DNA of 33,596 nucleotides, taken from assembly GCA_021323315.1 (NCBI GenBank), contig JAJTCQ010000019.1, positions 1 through 33,596 on the forward strand, written 5' to 3'. Of the stretch, positions 22,364 through 29,887 are shown piece by piece (within the stretch, counting starts at the first letter, position 1; each line of letters opens with the position of its first letter). The translations under genes were made by a program, and so were the position numbers. Origin of the DNA: Gaiellaceae bacterium. Its GTDB lineage: Bacteria > Actinomycetota > Thermoleophilia > Gaiellales > Gaiellaceae. The notes below the pieces were generated by a model. That model made no database searches and was not told where the DNA came from. It saw only the letters and a list, made by a program, of their open reading frames with translations.

Positions 22364-23827
22364 TCAGGTGAGGGAGTCGGGTCCGGGGCGCGTCGGCCGC
22401 CGCAGGCGCGCCCCGACGGCCCTCCGCTCGGCGGGGAGGTAGAAGCCGAGCGGGAGCAGGACGAGCGGGTAGACCAGCGCGAGCGGCAGCGCGATTGGAA
22501 GCCCCGCGTCCGTCAGCTTCCCGATCGCGACGAGTGCGAGACCGGCTGCGGCGGCGGTGACGACTCGGCGCCATTGATACGGGACCGGATAGATCCGCTG
22601 CGACCACCACACCATCCCGATGAACATCGTCGAGTACGACGCCACGGTCGCCACTGCTGCTCCCATCATCCCGTACGGCGGAATGAGGAGCAGGTTCAAG
22701 GCGATGTTCACGAGGGCCGCGGCGCCGGTCACGACCCAGTTGAACTGCGTGCGCTTGGCGCGGCCGACGCCGATCGCGACGGCGATGTATGCCGCAAACG
22801 CGACGGTCGAGAAGGCGAGCGGGCCGACGACGCGGGACGACTCGGCGAAGGCGGGTGCCGCGATCCAGTCCACGATCCACGGTGACAGCAGCGCAAGGCT
22901 GGTTGCGACCCACGTCGTGAGCGCCACGAGATAGGTCAGGACGAACGCGTACGTGCGGCGTGCCTCGCGGTCGTCGTCGATCGAGTACGCGAACGCGGGC
23001 CACGCGAGCCGAAAGGCAGTGAGGAGGAGCACCATCGCCGACGCGATACGTACGCCGACCGAGTAGAGGCCGACCTCCTCCGTGTCCGCGAGCTTCACGA
23101 GGAACAGGCGGTCGGAGAAGTTCGTCACCCACAGGAAGAGCGCCGTGGGAACGAGCGGGACTCCGAAGCGATTCATCTCCCGCAGCAGGCCGCGGTCGAA
23201 CTCGAGCCCGAGCTGCTCGCGGCGGTACCCGACGAGGATGGCGTACACGATCAATGTGCCCGTGAAGTTGCCCACGATCACGCCGATGGGGCCCTTGTCG
23301 AGCGCTACGACGAGCAGCAGCGTCGCGCCGACCGTCAGGAGAATGTTCGCGACGCTCGCCGACACGAACGCGACCGACCGCTCCTCGACGCGGAAGAGCG
23401 AGGTGAGCTGCTCGTAGTTCATCCCCGCCCAGAGCCCGACGAACGCCGCCAGGACGAGCTCCGCATCTCCCGTCGAGCCGAACAGCACGTCTGCGATCGG
23501 CGCGGCGAGGAGGAGGCCGGCGGCGAGGCCCGCCGTGGCCATCGCCATCGTGAACCAGAACGACGTGCGGACGACGCGACGACGGTCCGCCGGCTCCTTC
23601 GAGTCGAAGTAGAAGCGGAAGAACGCGCTGTGGATCCCCATCCGCAGCACGATCCCGATGACGGTCGTGAGCGCGATGAGCGTCTCGACCTTTCCGTAGT
23701 CGGACGTCGTGAGGTAGCGCGTGTAGAGCGGGAGGAGGAGGACGGCGAGGATCCGAGAGACGAGCCCGCCGAGGCCGTAGATGGCGGAGTGCTTTCCGAG
23801 CCGCCGGAGCTCAGCGCCGAGCGGCAT
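22364..23827 (-). CDS. Wzx-like polysaccharide/lipid-linked oligosaccharide flippase
   Basis: A 487-residue membrane protein with 12-14 hydrophobic segments and the N-terminal pattern of the MATE/MOP polysaccharide transporter family (KHSAIYGLGGLVSRILAVLLLPLYTRYL, then SDYGKVETL). Such proteins flip undecaprenyl-linked oligosaccharides to the outer face before Wzy polymerisation. Together with the polymerase-like protein at 17.8-19.3 kb it would make a Wzx/Wzy-type export pathway. The ATG at 23827 has no evident Shine-Dalgarno; a TAGCC abuts it directly. Upstream lies a 106-nt gap with a tandem repeat and copy 3 of the intergenic repeat. Confidence 0.88.
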   Translation of the reverse strand: MPLGAELRRLGKHSAIYGLGGLVSRILAVLLLPLYTRYLTTSDYGKVETLIALTTVIGIVLRMGIHSAFFRFYFDSKEPADRRRVVRTSFWFTMAMATAGLAAGLLLAAPIADVLFGSTGDAELVLAAFVGLWAGMNYEQLTSLFRVEERSVAFVSASVANILLTVGATLLLVVALDKGPIGVIVGNFTGTLIVYAILVGYRREQLGLEFDRGLLREMNRFGVPLVPTALFLWVTNFSDRLFLVKLADTEEVGLYSVGVRIASAMVLLLTAFRLAWPAFAYSIDDDREARRTYAFVLTYLVALTTWVATSLALLSPWIVDWIAAPAFAESSRVVGPLAFSTVAFAAYIAVAIGVGRAKRTQFNWVVTGAAALVNIALNLLLIPPYGMMGAAVATVASYSTMFIGMVWWSQRIYPVPYQWRRVVTAAAAGLALVAIGKLTDAGLPIALPLALVYPLVLLPLGFYLPAERRAVGARLRRPTRPGPDSLT

Positions 23828-23835
23828 GGCTATCG

Positions 23836-23865
23836 CGCGAGCGCGGAATCCGCGAGCGCGGAGTC
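23836..23865. repeat. 15-bp tandem duplication upstream of the flippase gene
   Basis: Two adjacent 15-bp units, CGCGAGCGCGGAATC and CGCGAGCGCGGAGTC, differ at one base. They start 9 nt from the flippase start codon, so they may influence its promoter or translation. Each unit can also form small GC hairpins. Confidence 0.6.
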
Positions 23866-23882
23866 CGAGCCCGCGAAGATCC

Positions 23883-23905
23883 CTGAAGGCGTCCGCCGCG
23901 CGGCC
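23883..23905 (+). repeat. Intergenic repeat, copy 3 of 3
   Basis: CTGAAG-N2-GTCCGC-N3-GCGGCC with N2 = GC and N3 = CGC, preceded by GATCC as in copy 1. It lies between two minus-strand genes, 28 nt beyond the glycosyltransferase stop, and has the same strand orientation as the other two copies. Confidence 0.65.
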
Positions 23906-23933
23906 GCGGTGTCTGTGACTCCCACTTGCATGC

Positions 23934-24872
23934 TCAGAGGCGAGCGTAGAGCGCGAGCAGGCGGTCGGCGACGCGCTCGAGGTCGTGCACCTGCTCCACG
24001 AAGGCGCGTGACTCGGCGCCGATTCGACGCCGCTCTGCTGCTGACGCGACGAGCGGCTCGAGCCGCGCGCGCAGGCTTCCCTTCGTCGCGTTCACGATCG
24101 GAACACGGGTGCCGAGCTCTCGCTCCGTCCGTTCGAGCGCCTCGTCGTGGAGGAACGTGACGACGGGCTTCCCGAGCGCCATGCACTCGATCGCGAGGAG
24201 CCCGTACCAGCCTGCGTTCAGCTGGTCGACGACGATGTCGGCCTCGCGGTAGCGCTCCAATGCCTCGTCGTGGTGCAGCCCCTCGACGAGCAAGAGGTCG
24301 GCGTCGAGACCGGCGCAGGCAGCGAGGACCTGCTCGGTTCCCTTGCGCCGGCGTGACGAGGGAGCGTGCAGGATCACCGGGCGCGCGTGGTCGGTGGGAG
24401 GCGAGGGCCTGATCGCCTGCACGTCGATTCCCGGCGGGATCATCTCGGCCTCCGGCACCCAGCGCACGGCGTCGTACGAGCCTACGACTTCGGCGCCGGC
24501 CTTCTTCCCGAATGCGAGCTCCTCGCGCGACTTGCCCCGGATGTCCGAGCCGAGATAGTGCATCACGGACTTCTTGCGGAGCGCACGCAGGATCGGGAAC
24601 TGCACCGACTGCGGGACGAGCGTGAGGCCGAAGTAGAAGTGGAACACGTCCGTCTTGGGGAGCAGGCGCGCGAGCGCCGACCACTGCGTCGCCTGCTTCC
24701 GGACGAAGCCGCCTCGCCGATCGAGCGACCAGTCCGCCTCCGAGTGGAGCTGGTAGCGGTTGAAGACGACAAGCTGCGCGTCGATCCCGCGGCGGCGAAG
24801 CGCCTGGACGTTCGCCCAGGGCACGCCGGCGGTGTTCACCGGGCAGTGGACGACGCGCAGCGGGCGCGTCAC
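23934..24872 (-). CDS. Glycosyltransferase, GT-B type (group 1-like)
   Basis: A 312-residue cytoplasmic protein resembling group 1 glycosyltransferases, with a reduced N-terminal domain. The C-terminal part shows VILHAPSSRRRKGTEQVLAAC, followed by LLLVEGLHHDEALERYREADIVVDQLNAGWYGLLAIECMALGKPVV. This corresponds to the E-x7-E nucleotide-sugar-binding region (GWYGLLAIECMALGKPV). The GTG start at 24872 overlaps the stop of the NodB-like gene by 4 nt (GTGA), and it is the last gene of a four-gene minus-strand operon. The donor and acceptor sugars are unknown. It is short compared with typical 370-400-residue members. Confidence 0.83.
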   Translation of the reverse strand: MTRPLRVVHCPVNTAGVPWANVQALRRRGIDAQLVVFNRYQLHSEADWSLDRRGGFVRKQATQWSALARLLPKTDVFHFYFGLTLVPQSVQFPILRALRKKSVMHYLGSDIRGKSREELAFGKKAGAEVVGSYDAVRWVPEAEMIPPGIDVQAIRPSPPTDHARPVILHAPSSRRRKGTEQVLAACAGLDADLLLVEGLHHDEALERYREADIVVDQLNAGWYGLLAIECMALGKPVVTFLHDEALERTERELGTRVPIVNATKGSLRARLEPLVASAAERRRIGAESRAFVEQVHDLERVADRLLALYARL

Positions 24873-25510
24873 TCGAGGTCGATGCCGTCGGCGGCGAGCT
24901 GCTCGAGGCGGCGCGCCTTCTCCGCGTTCAGCATCGCGCGCATCGTCAGCCCCATCGTCGAGCCCTCGTAGACCCAGATCTCCGGATGGACGAGGATCTG
25001 GAGCCAGGGGAAGCCCCCGCCGCGCAGCTCTTCGTGAGGACAGCCGGAGCGCCAGTTCTGATTCGAGTCCGAGCGGTACGTGGCGCGGTCGAAGTAGGGC
25101 TCGGCGTACACGTTGATCGCGCCCGGGATGGTCGCCGACATGTACTCGGCCTTCGGGTTGTGCCAGGACACGACCGGGTCGAAGCGCTCGTCGAGCTCGA
25201 CGTTGGGATGGACGGCATGGAGCCCGACCGCGTGTCCGAGCTCGCGCAGCCGGTCGATCGCTGCGACGCCCTCGTGTGAGGCGAGGTTGTAGAAGACCGA
25301 CTCGGTCATGAGGAGGTAGGTGGTGACGACGCCGTGCTCCGCCTCGACCTCCGCCATCCGTAGTGCGGCGTCGAGCGAGAGGTCGATGTCGTGGCGCAGG
25401 AACAGGTCGCCGCGCGAGGGGGGCTCGCCGAAGGTCGTCCAGCGGTACCGGCCGGCCTTCGCAGCCTCGAGGATCTCCGCGTAGTGCGCCAGATCGAACG
25501 AGCAGCTCAT
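24869..25510 (-). CDS. NodB-like polysaccharide deacetylase-related protein
   Basis: A 213-residue protein with features of the carbohydrate esterase 4/NodB fold. FLRHDIDLSLDAALRM near residue 38 holds the HDxD-type metal motif, and GHAVGLHAVHPN near residue 90 supplies the second histidine set. A long insertion follows (PGAINVYAEPYFDRATYRSD). No signal peptide is visible, so it may act on an intracellular sugar. The ATG is fixed by the 4-nt overlap with the methyltransferase stop; the frame continues upstream but antisense coding there is not credible. Deacetylase activity is inferred from the motifs and the operon. Confidence 0.75.
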   Translation of the reverse strand: MSCSFDLAHYAEILEAAKAGRYRWTTFGEPPSRGDLFLRHDIDLSLDAALRMAEVEAEHGVVTTYLLMTESVFYNLASHEGVAAIDRLRELGHAVGLHAVHPNVELDERFDPVVSWHNPKAEYMSATIPGAINVYAEPYFDRATYRSDSNQNWRSGCPHEELRGGGFPWLQILVHPEIWVYEGSTMGLTMRAMLNAEKARRLEQLAADGIDLE

Positions 25511-26136
25511 CGCCGAGCGAGCACCCATTGCCATCGACTCTCGCCGTCGGGCTCCGGTTCGACCATCGTCATGAGTTCGTCGAGCTCGAGCGTAAAGCCG
25601 GTCTCGTGGAGGAGCCGGCGATTCGTTTCCGGCGGGAAGCTCGAAAAGAACATCGATGTACCGAGCCACTCGCCCGTCCACGACTCCGTATCGCCCGTGC
25701 CGAACGCGCAGAGGAACAGCCCGTCAGGCACGAGCCAGGCGTGTATCCGCACCAGAAGCCCGGCCAGCCGGTCGCGGGGAACGTGGTTGAACGAGTAGAA
25801 GGCCACGACTGCGTCGAACGACTGGGCCGGCAGTTCCAGGCGAGTGAAGTCGCCGCACATGAAGTCGGCGCCCGGCACGTTCACCCGTGCCCTCGAGACT
25901 TGTTCGGGCGAGATGTCGACCCCCGTGACCGAGAAGCGCTTGGCGAGCGCTCCGGTGTCGGCGACTCCTGCGCCGCATCCCAGCTCGAGAATGTGTGCGC
26001 CAGCGGGAAGCCGGCGCACGAGCTCTTGCCTCCAGCGCGCGCGCTCGTCACCCTCGACCCGCCTGCTCCACTCCAGGAAGTAGTCGGCAATCGCGTCGTA
26101 TCCGTCGGCGACGAGCTGTGTCCGGGGATCGATCAC
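25507..26136 (-). CDS. Class I SAM-dependent methyltransferase
   Basis: A 209-residue methyltransferase. Motif I is ILELGCGAGVAD (49-60), followed by VTGVDISPEQVSRAR (motif II region), GDFTRLELPAQSFDAVVAFYSFNHV (motifs III-IV) and a closing beta-strand LDELMTMVEPEPDGE. Substrate cannot be read from the sequence; in this operon a sugar or a sugar-linked group is likely. The GTG start overlaps the stop of the ATP-grasp gene (GTGA), and its own stop overlaps the next start, so the four genes from ATP-grasp to glycosyltransferase are translationally coupled. Confidence 0.87.
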   Translation of the reverse strand: MIDPRTQLVADGYDAIADYFLEWSRRVEGDERARWRQELVRRLPAGAHILELGCGAGVADTGALAKRFSVTGVDISPEQVSRARVNVPGADFMCGDFTRLELPAQSFDAVVAFYSFNHVPRDRLAGLLVRIHAWLVPDGLFLCAFGTGDTESWTGEWLGTSMFFSSFPPETNRRLLHETGFTLELDELMTMVEPEPDGESRWQWVLARR

Positions 26137-27350
26137 GCGGCAGCCTCCACCTCGACGTCGAGGCGCGTCGCCGCGAGCTCGGCGCGACGGAGCGCCTCGT
26201 CGGGCGTGTCGGCCGTGGCGATGACATATCCGCGACGGTCTCCGTCCCTCCGAACGGGCCGGATGGTCTCGCCGAGCTGGAGATACGTGTCGGCCTGGAC
26301 GACGCCGTCGGAGGCGAGGACGGAGTCGAGCGAGCCGATGCGCGTCACGAGCCCGGTGGGCAGCGGCCCTGGCTGCGCCGTGAAGAAGCGGATCGCAAGC
26401 GGCTGCGTGAACCGCGGTAGCGCGATCCCGTCGGGAACCTCCTCGGCGAGCGCCTGCCTGAGTGCGACCTCGACGAGGTCGACGCCGACGGCGTGGCGGA
26501 CGAGATCCGCCATCTGCCCACCGGGGATACGCGCCGCGACCTCGACGACGGCCACGCCTCCGTCGGACGAGGCGATGAGCTGCGGGAAGGCGATCGCGTC
26601 ACGAAGGCCGAGTGCGCGCACCGCGTCGACTGCGACCTGCTCGGCGAGGCGGAGCTGCTCGGCCGGGATCGACGGCGGGTAGACGTGGATCCAGCCCACC
26701 CCGAAGCCGATGCCCGGCGGCCGCAGGCGGTCCGACAGTGTGATCAGCGCCGGCTCGCCCTCGCGCGCGATGACGATCCCGTTCATCTCGATCCCGTCGA
26801 CGAAGCCCTCGAGCAGCGCCTCGTCCGTCGGCGACTCCTCGACTGCGTCGGGGAGGTCGCGCTCGAGTTCGGCGCGGCTCTCGATGCGGAACACGGCGCG
26901 CTGGCCGCCCGAGTCGACGGGCTTCAGGACGGCCGGGAAAGGGACTACCGCCAACGCTGCGTCGACATCGTCCGCCGAACGGAGGCTCGAGTACGGCGGC
27001 TGCGGCAAGCCGGCCGCTCCGAGCCTGTCGCGCATCGCCCGCTTGTGCGTCAGGAGGTGCGCGATGGGTGTTCCGATGCCGGGGAGCCCGAGTTCCTCCG
27101 CGACCGTAGCGACCACCGGCACCGCGCGATCGGCCGACACCGTCAGCACACCGTCGACGCCGACCCTGCGTGCGACCTCCACGACCTCGGGGACGGCCGT
27201 GAAGTCGACGACCTCCGCAATGTCGGCCGCGGCCAGTCCCGGCGCCTCGGCGTTGCGATCGACTGCCACGACACGGAGGCCACGTGCGCGCGCCTGTTCG
27301 ATGGCACGCCGCTGATGGCGTCCCGCGCCCACGAAGAGAACCGTCGCCAC
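26133..27350 (-). CDS. ATP-grasp ligase-family protein
   Basis: A 405-residue ATP-grasp enzyme. An N-terminal Rossmann-like preATP domain (VLFVGAGRHQRRAIEQARARGLRVVAVD) is followed by HKRAMRDRLGAAGLPQPPYSSL. The ATP-binding segment is FPAVLKPVDSGGQRAVFRI, and the metal-binding part is AVVEVAARIPGGQMADLVRHAVGVDLVE. This architecture resembles the carbamoyl-phosphate synthase-like and PurK/BL00235-type ligases that join a carboxylate to an amine. It leads the four-gene operon, 7 nt after a TAGCAT hexamer, so it is probably leaderless. It might attach an amino acid or another acid to an amino sugar; this is inference. Confidence 0.82.
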   Translation of the reverse strand: MATVLFVGAGRHQRRAIEQARARGLRVVAVDRNAEAPGLAAADIAEVVDFTAVPEVVEVARRVGVDGVLTVSADRAVPVVATVAEELGLPGIGTPIAHLLTHKRAMRDRLGAAGLPQPPYSSLRSADDVDAALAVVPFPAVLKPVDSGGQRAVFRIESRAELERDLPDAVEESPTDEALLEGFVDGIEMNGIVIAREGEPALITLSDRLRPPGIGFGVGWIHVYPPSIPAEQLRLAEQVAVDAVRALGLRDAIAFPQLIASSDGGVAVVEVAARIPGGQMADLVRHAVGVDLVEVALRQALAEEVPDGIALPRFTQPLAIRFFTAQPGPLPTGLVTRIGSLDSVLASDGVVQADTYLQLGETIRPVRRDGDRRGYVIATADTPDEALRRAELAATRLDVEVEAAA

Positions 27351-27357
27351 GCGGGCG

Positions 27358-27363
27358 ATGCTA
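27358..27363 (-). promoter_or_regulatory. -10 element for the ATP-grasp operon
   Basis: TAGCAT on the minus strand, 7 nt before the GTG at 27350, just after the stop of the inhibitor gene. The same hexamer precedes the formyltransferase gene at 13 kb. Confidence 0.45.
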
Positions 27364-27369
27364 ACGGGG

Positions 27370-27777
27370 CTACGTCGGGCCGCCCGGCGGCAGGAGCCAC
27401 GGCGAGAGCTTGGCCCAGCGGGCGATGTGGCACCCGTTCGAGCGGGTGAAGGTCGCCCAGACGTGCCGTCCGTCGAGCAGCCCGGTCACGCGGGCTCGCT
27501 GGGGCCCGCCGTAGATCTCGGTGCAGACGGTGTCCGGCGGCAGCGGCGCGAACAGTGCCCGCCCGCCGGCCGCGAGGCGACTGCATGCACGCGCGGGGCG
27601 GTCGACCGATCCGCCCGCCGGATTGCACCTCAGCGTCCACACGGCGTCGGGCCTCGCGCCCATCCCGTCCTCCCAGTACACGATGCGAAGCGCCGTCGCG
27701 GCGGCGGACCCGCCGACCGCGGACGAACACGCAACGACCGTGGCGCACGTGACGGCGAGAATCACGATCGCACGCAC
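27370..27777 (-). CDS. Subtilisin inhibitor-like (SSI family) secreted protein
   Basis: A 135-residue precursor. A signal segment (VRAIVILAVTCATVVAC, with VVAC as a possible lipobox at 14-17) precedes an SSI-type domain. The domain has WTLRCNPAGG (47-56), ACSRLAAGG (64-72), VCTEIY (84-89) and SNGCHIARW (113-121). The four domain cysteines, C51, C65, C85 and C116, match the two conserved disulfides of Streptomyces subtilisin inhibitor. By alignment with CPMVY in SSI the reactive-site P1 residue is E87, unusual for a family that mostly has Met, Lys or Arg there. The GTG start is supported by a TACTCT hexamer 6 nt upstream. It is divergent from the epimerase gene and unrelated in function to the glycan genes. 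Confidence 0.82.
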   Translation of the reverse strand: MRAIVILAVTCATVVACSSAVGGSAAATALRIVYWEDGMGARPDAVWTLRCNPAGGSVDRPARACSRLAAGGRALFAPLPPDTVCTEIYGGPQRARVTGLLDGRHVWATFTRSNGCHIARWAKLSPWLLPPGGPT

Positions 27778-27783
27778 GGGATC

Positions 27784-27834
27784 AGAGTAGCCCCGCGCGT
27801 AAGCGGAGGATGAACGCGCGGGCGCCACTACACT
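27784..27834. promoter_or_regulatory. Divergent leaderless promoters between the inhibitor and epimerase genes
   Basis: The 64-nt gap holds TACTCT on the minus strand (27789-27784), 6 nt before the inhibitor GTG. It also holds TACACT on the plus strand (27829-27834), 7 nt before the epimerase GTG. Neither gene has a Shine-Dalgarno sequence, and no good -35 is visible. Confidence 0.45.
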
Positions 27835-27841
27835 CGCCCGC

Positions 27842-28807
27842 GTGGCTCTGACGGGAAAGCGCGTGGTCGTCACGGGCGGCGCGGGATTCATCGGGACGAC
27901 GCTCGCGCGGCGTCTCGTCGACGAGAACGAGATCGTCGCCGTCGACAACCTTCATCGCGACTCGCTCGGGGGTACCGCGCTCGCGGAGCATCCGAACTTC
28001 ACCTTCGTGCAGGGGGACGTGCTCGACGCGCCGTTCCTCACCGACATCGTGCGCGGAGCGACCCACGTCGTTCACGCGGCCGCGATCGCGGGAGTCGACA
28101 CGGTGATCGAGAGCCCGGTGCGGACGATGCGCGTCAATCTCATCGGGACGTACAACACGCTCGAGGCGGCGCTGGCGACGCAGAACTCCGTCGAACGCGT
28201 GATCGAGTTCTCGACCAGCGAGGTCTTCGGGACGTACGCCTTCAAGGTCGACGAGCTCCACGTCACGACGCAGGGCTCGGTCGGGGAGGCGCGCTGGACG
28301 TACGCCGTCTCCAAGCTCGCCGGTGAGCACATGGCGCACGCGTACCACGACGAGCTCGGCCTGCCGACCGTCTCCGTGCGCCCGTTCAACGTCTACGGGC
28401 CCGGCCAGATCGGCGGCGGTGCCATCCGCGCCTTCATCGAGACGGCGCTCGCCGGCAAGGACCTCGTGATCCACGGCGACGGCTCGCAGATCCGTGCGTG
28501 GTGCTACGTCGACGACATGGTGGAGGCGCTGCTGCTCGCGCTCGAGCACCCGAACGCAGTCGGAGAGAGCTTCAACGTCGGAAATGCGCGCTCGGCGGTG
28601 ACGATCTACGACCTCGCGCTGCGCATCAAGCGCCTCACCGGTCTCGACGGAGAGCTCCGGTTCCAGCCCCTCCACTACTCGGACGTCGAGCTGCGGATCC
28701 CGAACGTCGACAAGGCGCGCGAGCTCCTCGGCTTCGAGGCGAAGGTCGAGCTGGACGAGGGCCTCGAACGCACGATCGCGTGGTACCGCGAGAACCCGGC
28801 CGGATGA
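27842..28807 (+). CDS. NAD-dependent nucleotide-sugar epimerase/dehydratase (extended SDR)
   Basis: A 321-residue extended short-chain dehydrogenase. The NAD-binding motif TGGAGFIG is at 11-18, the catalytic pair Y154/K158 lies in YAVSK, and the Ser/Thr partner is in FSTSEVFG (123-130). RPFNVYGPGQ and the C-terminal substrate domain match GDP/UDP-sugar epimerases and 4,6-dehydratases. It probably makes the keto-sugar or epimerised sugar for the aminotransferase encoded next, whose ATG overlaps its stop (ATGA). The GTG start lies 7 nt after TACACT. Exact sugar unknown. Confidence 0.9.
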   Translation: MALTGKRVVVTGGAGFIGTTLARRLVDENEIVAVDNLHRDSLGGTALAEHPNFTFVQGDVLDAPFLTDIVRGATHVVHAAAIAGVDTVIESPVRTMRVNLIGTYNTLEAALATQNSVERVIEFSTSEVFGTYAFKVDELHVTTQGSVGEARWTYAVSKLAGEHMAHAYHDELGLPTVSVRPFNVYGPGQIGGGAIRAFIETALAGKDLVIHGDGSQIRAWCYVDDMVEALLLALEHPNAVGESFNVGNARSAVTIYDLALRIKRLTGLDGELRFQPLHYSDVELRIPNVDKARELLGFEAKVELDEGLERTIAWYRENPAG

Positions 28808-29865
28808 CAGAGCCGATCCGGCTGGCGCGGCCGGACGTCGGGGAGGCGGAGCTCGACGCCATCGCAGAGGTCGTGGGCACGGGTCAGCTCACGATGGGGC
28901 CGAAGGTCGAGGAGTTCGAGCGGGCGATCGCCGGGACGGTCGGGACGGCGCATGCGGCGGTGGTCTCGTCGGGCACCGCTGCGCTCCACGTGGTACTGCT
29001 CGCTCTCGAGGTCGGCCCGGGTGACGAGGTGATCGTCCCGGCGTACACGTTTCCCGCGACCGCGAACGTCGTCGAGCTCTGCGGTGCGAAGGCGATTCTC
29101 GTGGACGTCGACCCGGACACGTTCAACGTCGACGTTGCAGCCGTCGCCGCCGCCGTCACGCCCCGCACGCGCGCGGTCATCGCGGTGCACCTCTTCGGCC
29201 GCCCCGTCGAGTGGGAGGCGCTGCAGACCGCGATCCCCCAGGACATCGTGCTCCTCGAGGACGCCGCCGGTGCGCTCGGCGCGTCGTACCGCGCCACGCC
29301 CTGCGGCGCGCTCGGCGTCGCGGGCTGTCTTTCTTTCCACCCGCGCAAGATCGTCACGACGGGCGAGGGCGGCGCGGTCACCACGGACGAGGCCGAGCTC
29401 GACGCGGCCGTGCGTCGCTTCCGCCATCACGGCTGGAGGACGCTCGGCGACATGCCCGTGCCGGGCTTCAACTACCGGCTGCCCGACCTTCTCTGCGCGA
29501 TCGGAATCCCGCAGCTGGCGCGGCTCGAGGAGCTTCTCCGTGCCCGCGAGCGCGTCGCCGGCTGGTACACCGAGCGGCTCGAGCACCACGTCCTGACGCC
29601 CCGCGCGGGGGACGGCGACCGGCACGGCTGGCAGGCGTACGTCGTGCAGCTCGACCGGCGCGACGAGGCCCTCGAAGCGCTGCGCGCGGGCGCCATCGAG
29701 GCACAGATCGGCACCTGGGCGCTGCATCGCCTCGAGCCGTACCGCGCGCAGGGCGCGTTCCCCGGCGCCGACACGGCGTTCGAGCGCGCGCTCGCGCTCC
29801 CGTTCGCGACGACGACGACCGAGGAGGAGGTCGAGCGCGTCGCGGATGTCTTGACTTCGTTGTGA
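28804..29865 (+). CDS. DegT/DnrJ/EryC1-family sugar aminotransferase
   Basis: A 353-residue PLP enzyme that aminates nucleotide-linked keto-sugars. Seen are VSSGTAALHVVLLAL (54-68), the AYTFPATANVV loop, D153 in LLEDAAGALGA for the PLP ring nitrogen, and the Schiff-base lysine K182 in SFHPRKIVTTGEGG. Length is normal, with a full C-terminal domain (WYTERLEHHVLTP through the ALPFATTTTEEEVERVADVL motif). Together with the preceding epimerase/dehydratase it should make an amino sugar such as a 3- or 4-amino-deoxyhexose, which the formyltransferase or deacetylases elsewhere in the window could modify. The promoter of the TetR gene lies in its last codons. Confidence 0.92.
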   Translation: MTEPIRLARPDVGEAELDAIAEVVGTGQLTMGPKVEEFERAIAGTVGTAHAAVVSSGTAALHVVLLALEVGPGDEVIVPAYTFPATANVVELCGAKAILVDVDPDTFNVDVAAVAAAVTPRTRAVIAVHLFGRPVEWEALQTAIPQDIVLLEDAAGALGASYRATPCGALGVAGCLSFHPRKIVTTGEGGAVTTDEAELDAAVRRFRHHGWRTLGDMPVPGFNYRLPDLLCAIGIPQLARLEELLRARERVAGWYTERLEHHVLTPRAGDGDRHGWQAYVVQLDRRDEALEALRAGAIEAQIGTWALHRLEPYRAQGAFPGADTAFERALALPFATTTTEEEVERVADVLTSL

Positions 29866-29879
29866 GTGAGTGCTAACTT
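29851..29879 (+). promoter_or_regulatory. Promoter of the tetR gene, inside the end of the aminotransferase gene
   Basis: TTGACT (29851-29856), a 17-nt spacer and TAACTT (29874-29879) make the clearest sigma-70-type promoter in the window. The -10 ends 8 nt before the GTG at 29888, so the mRNA should be leaderless. A GTGAGTGAGTG stretch in the spacer may be part of an autoregulatory operator. Confidence 0.65.
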
Positions 29880-29887
29880 CCTTCGCC

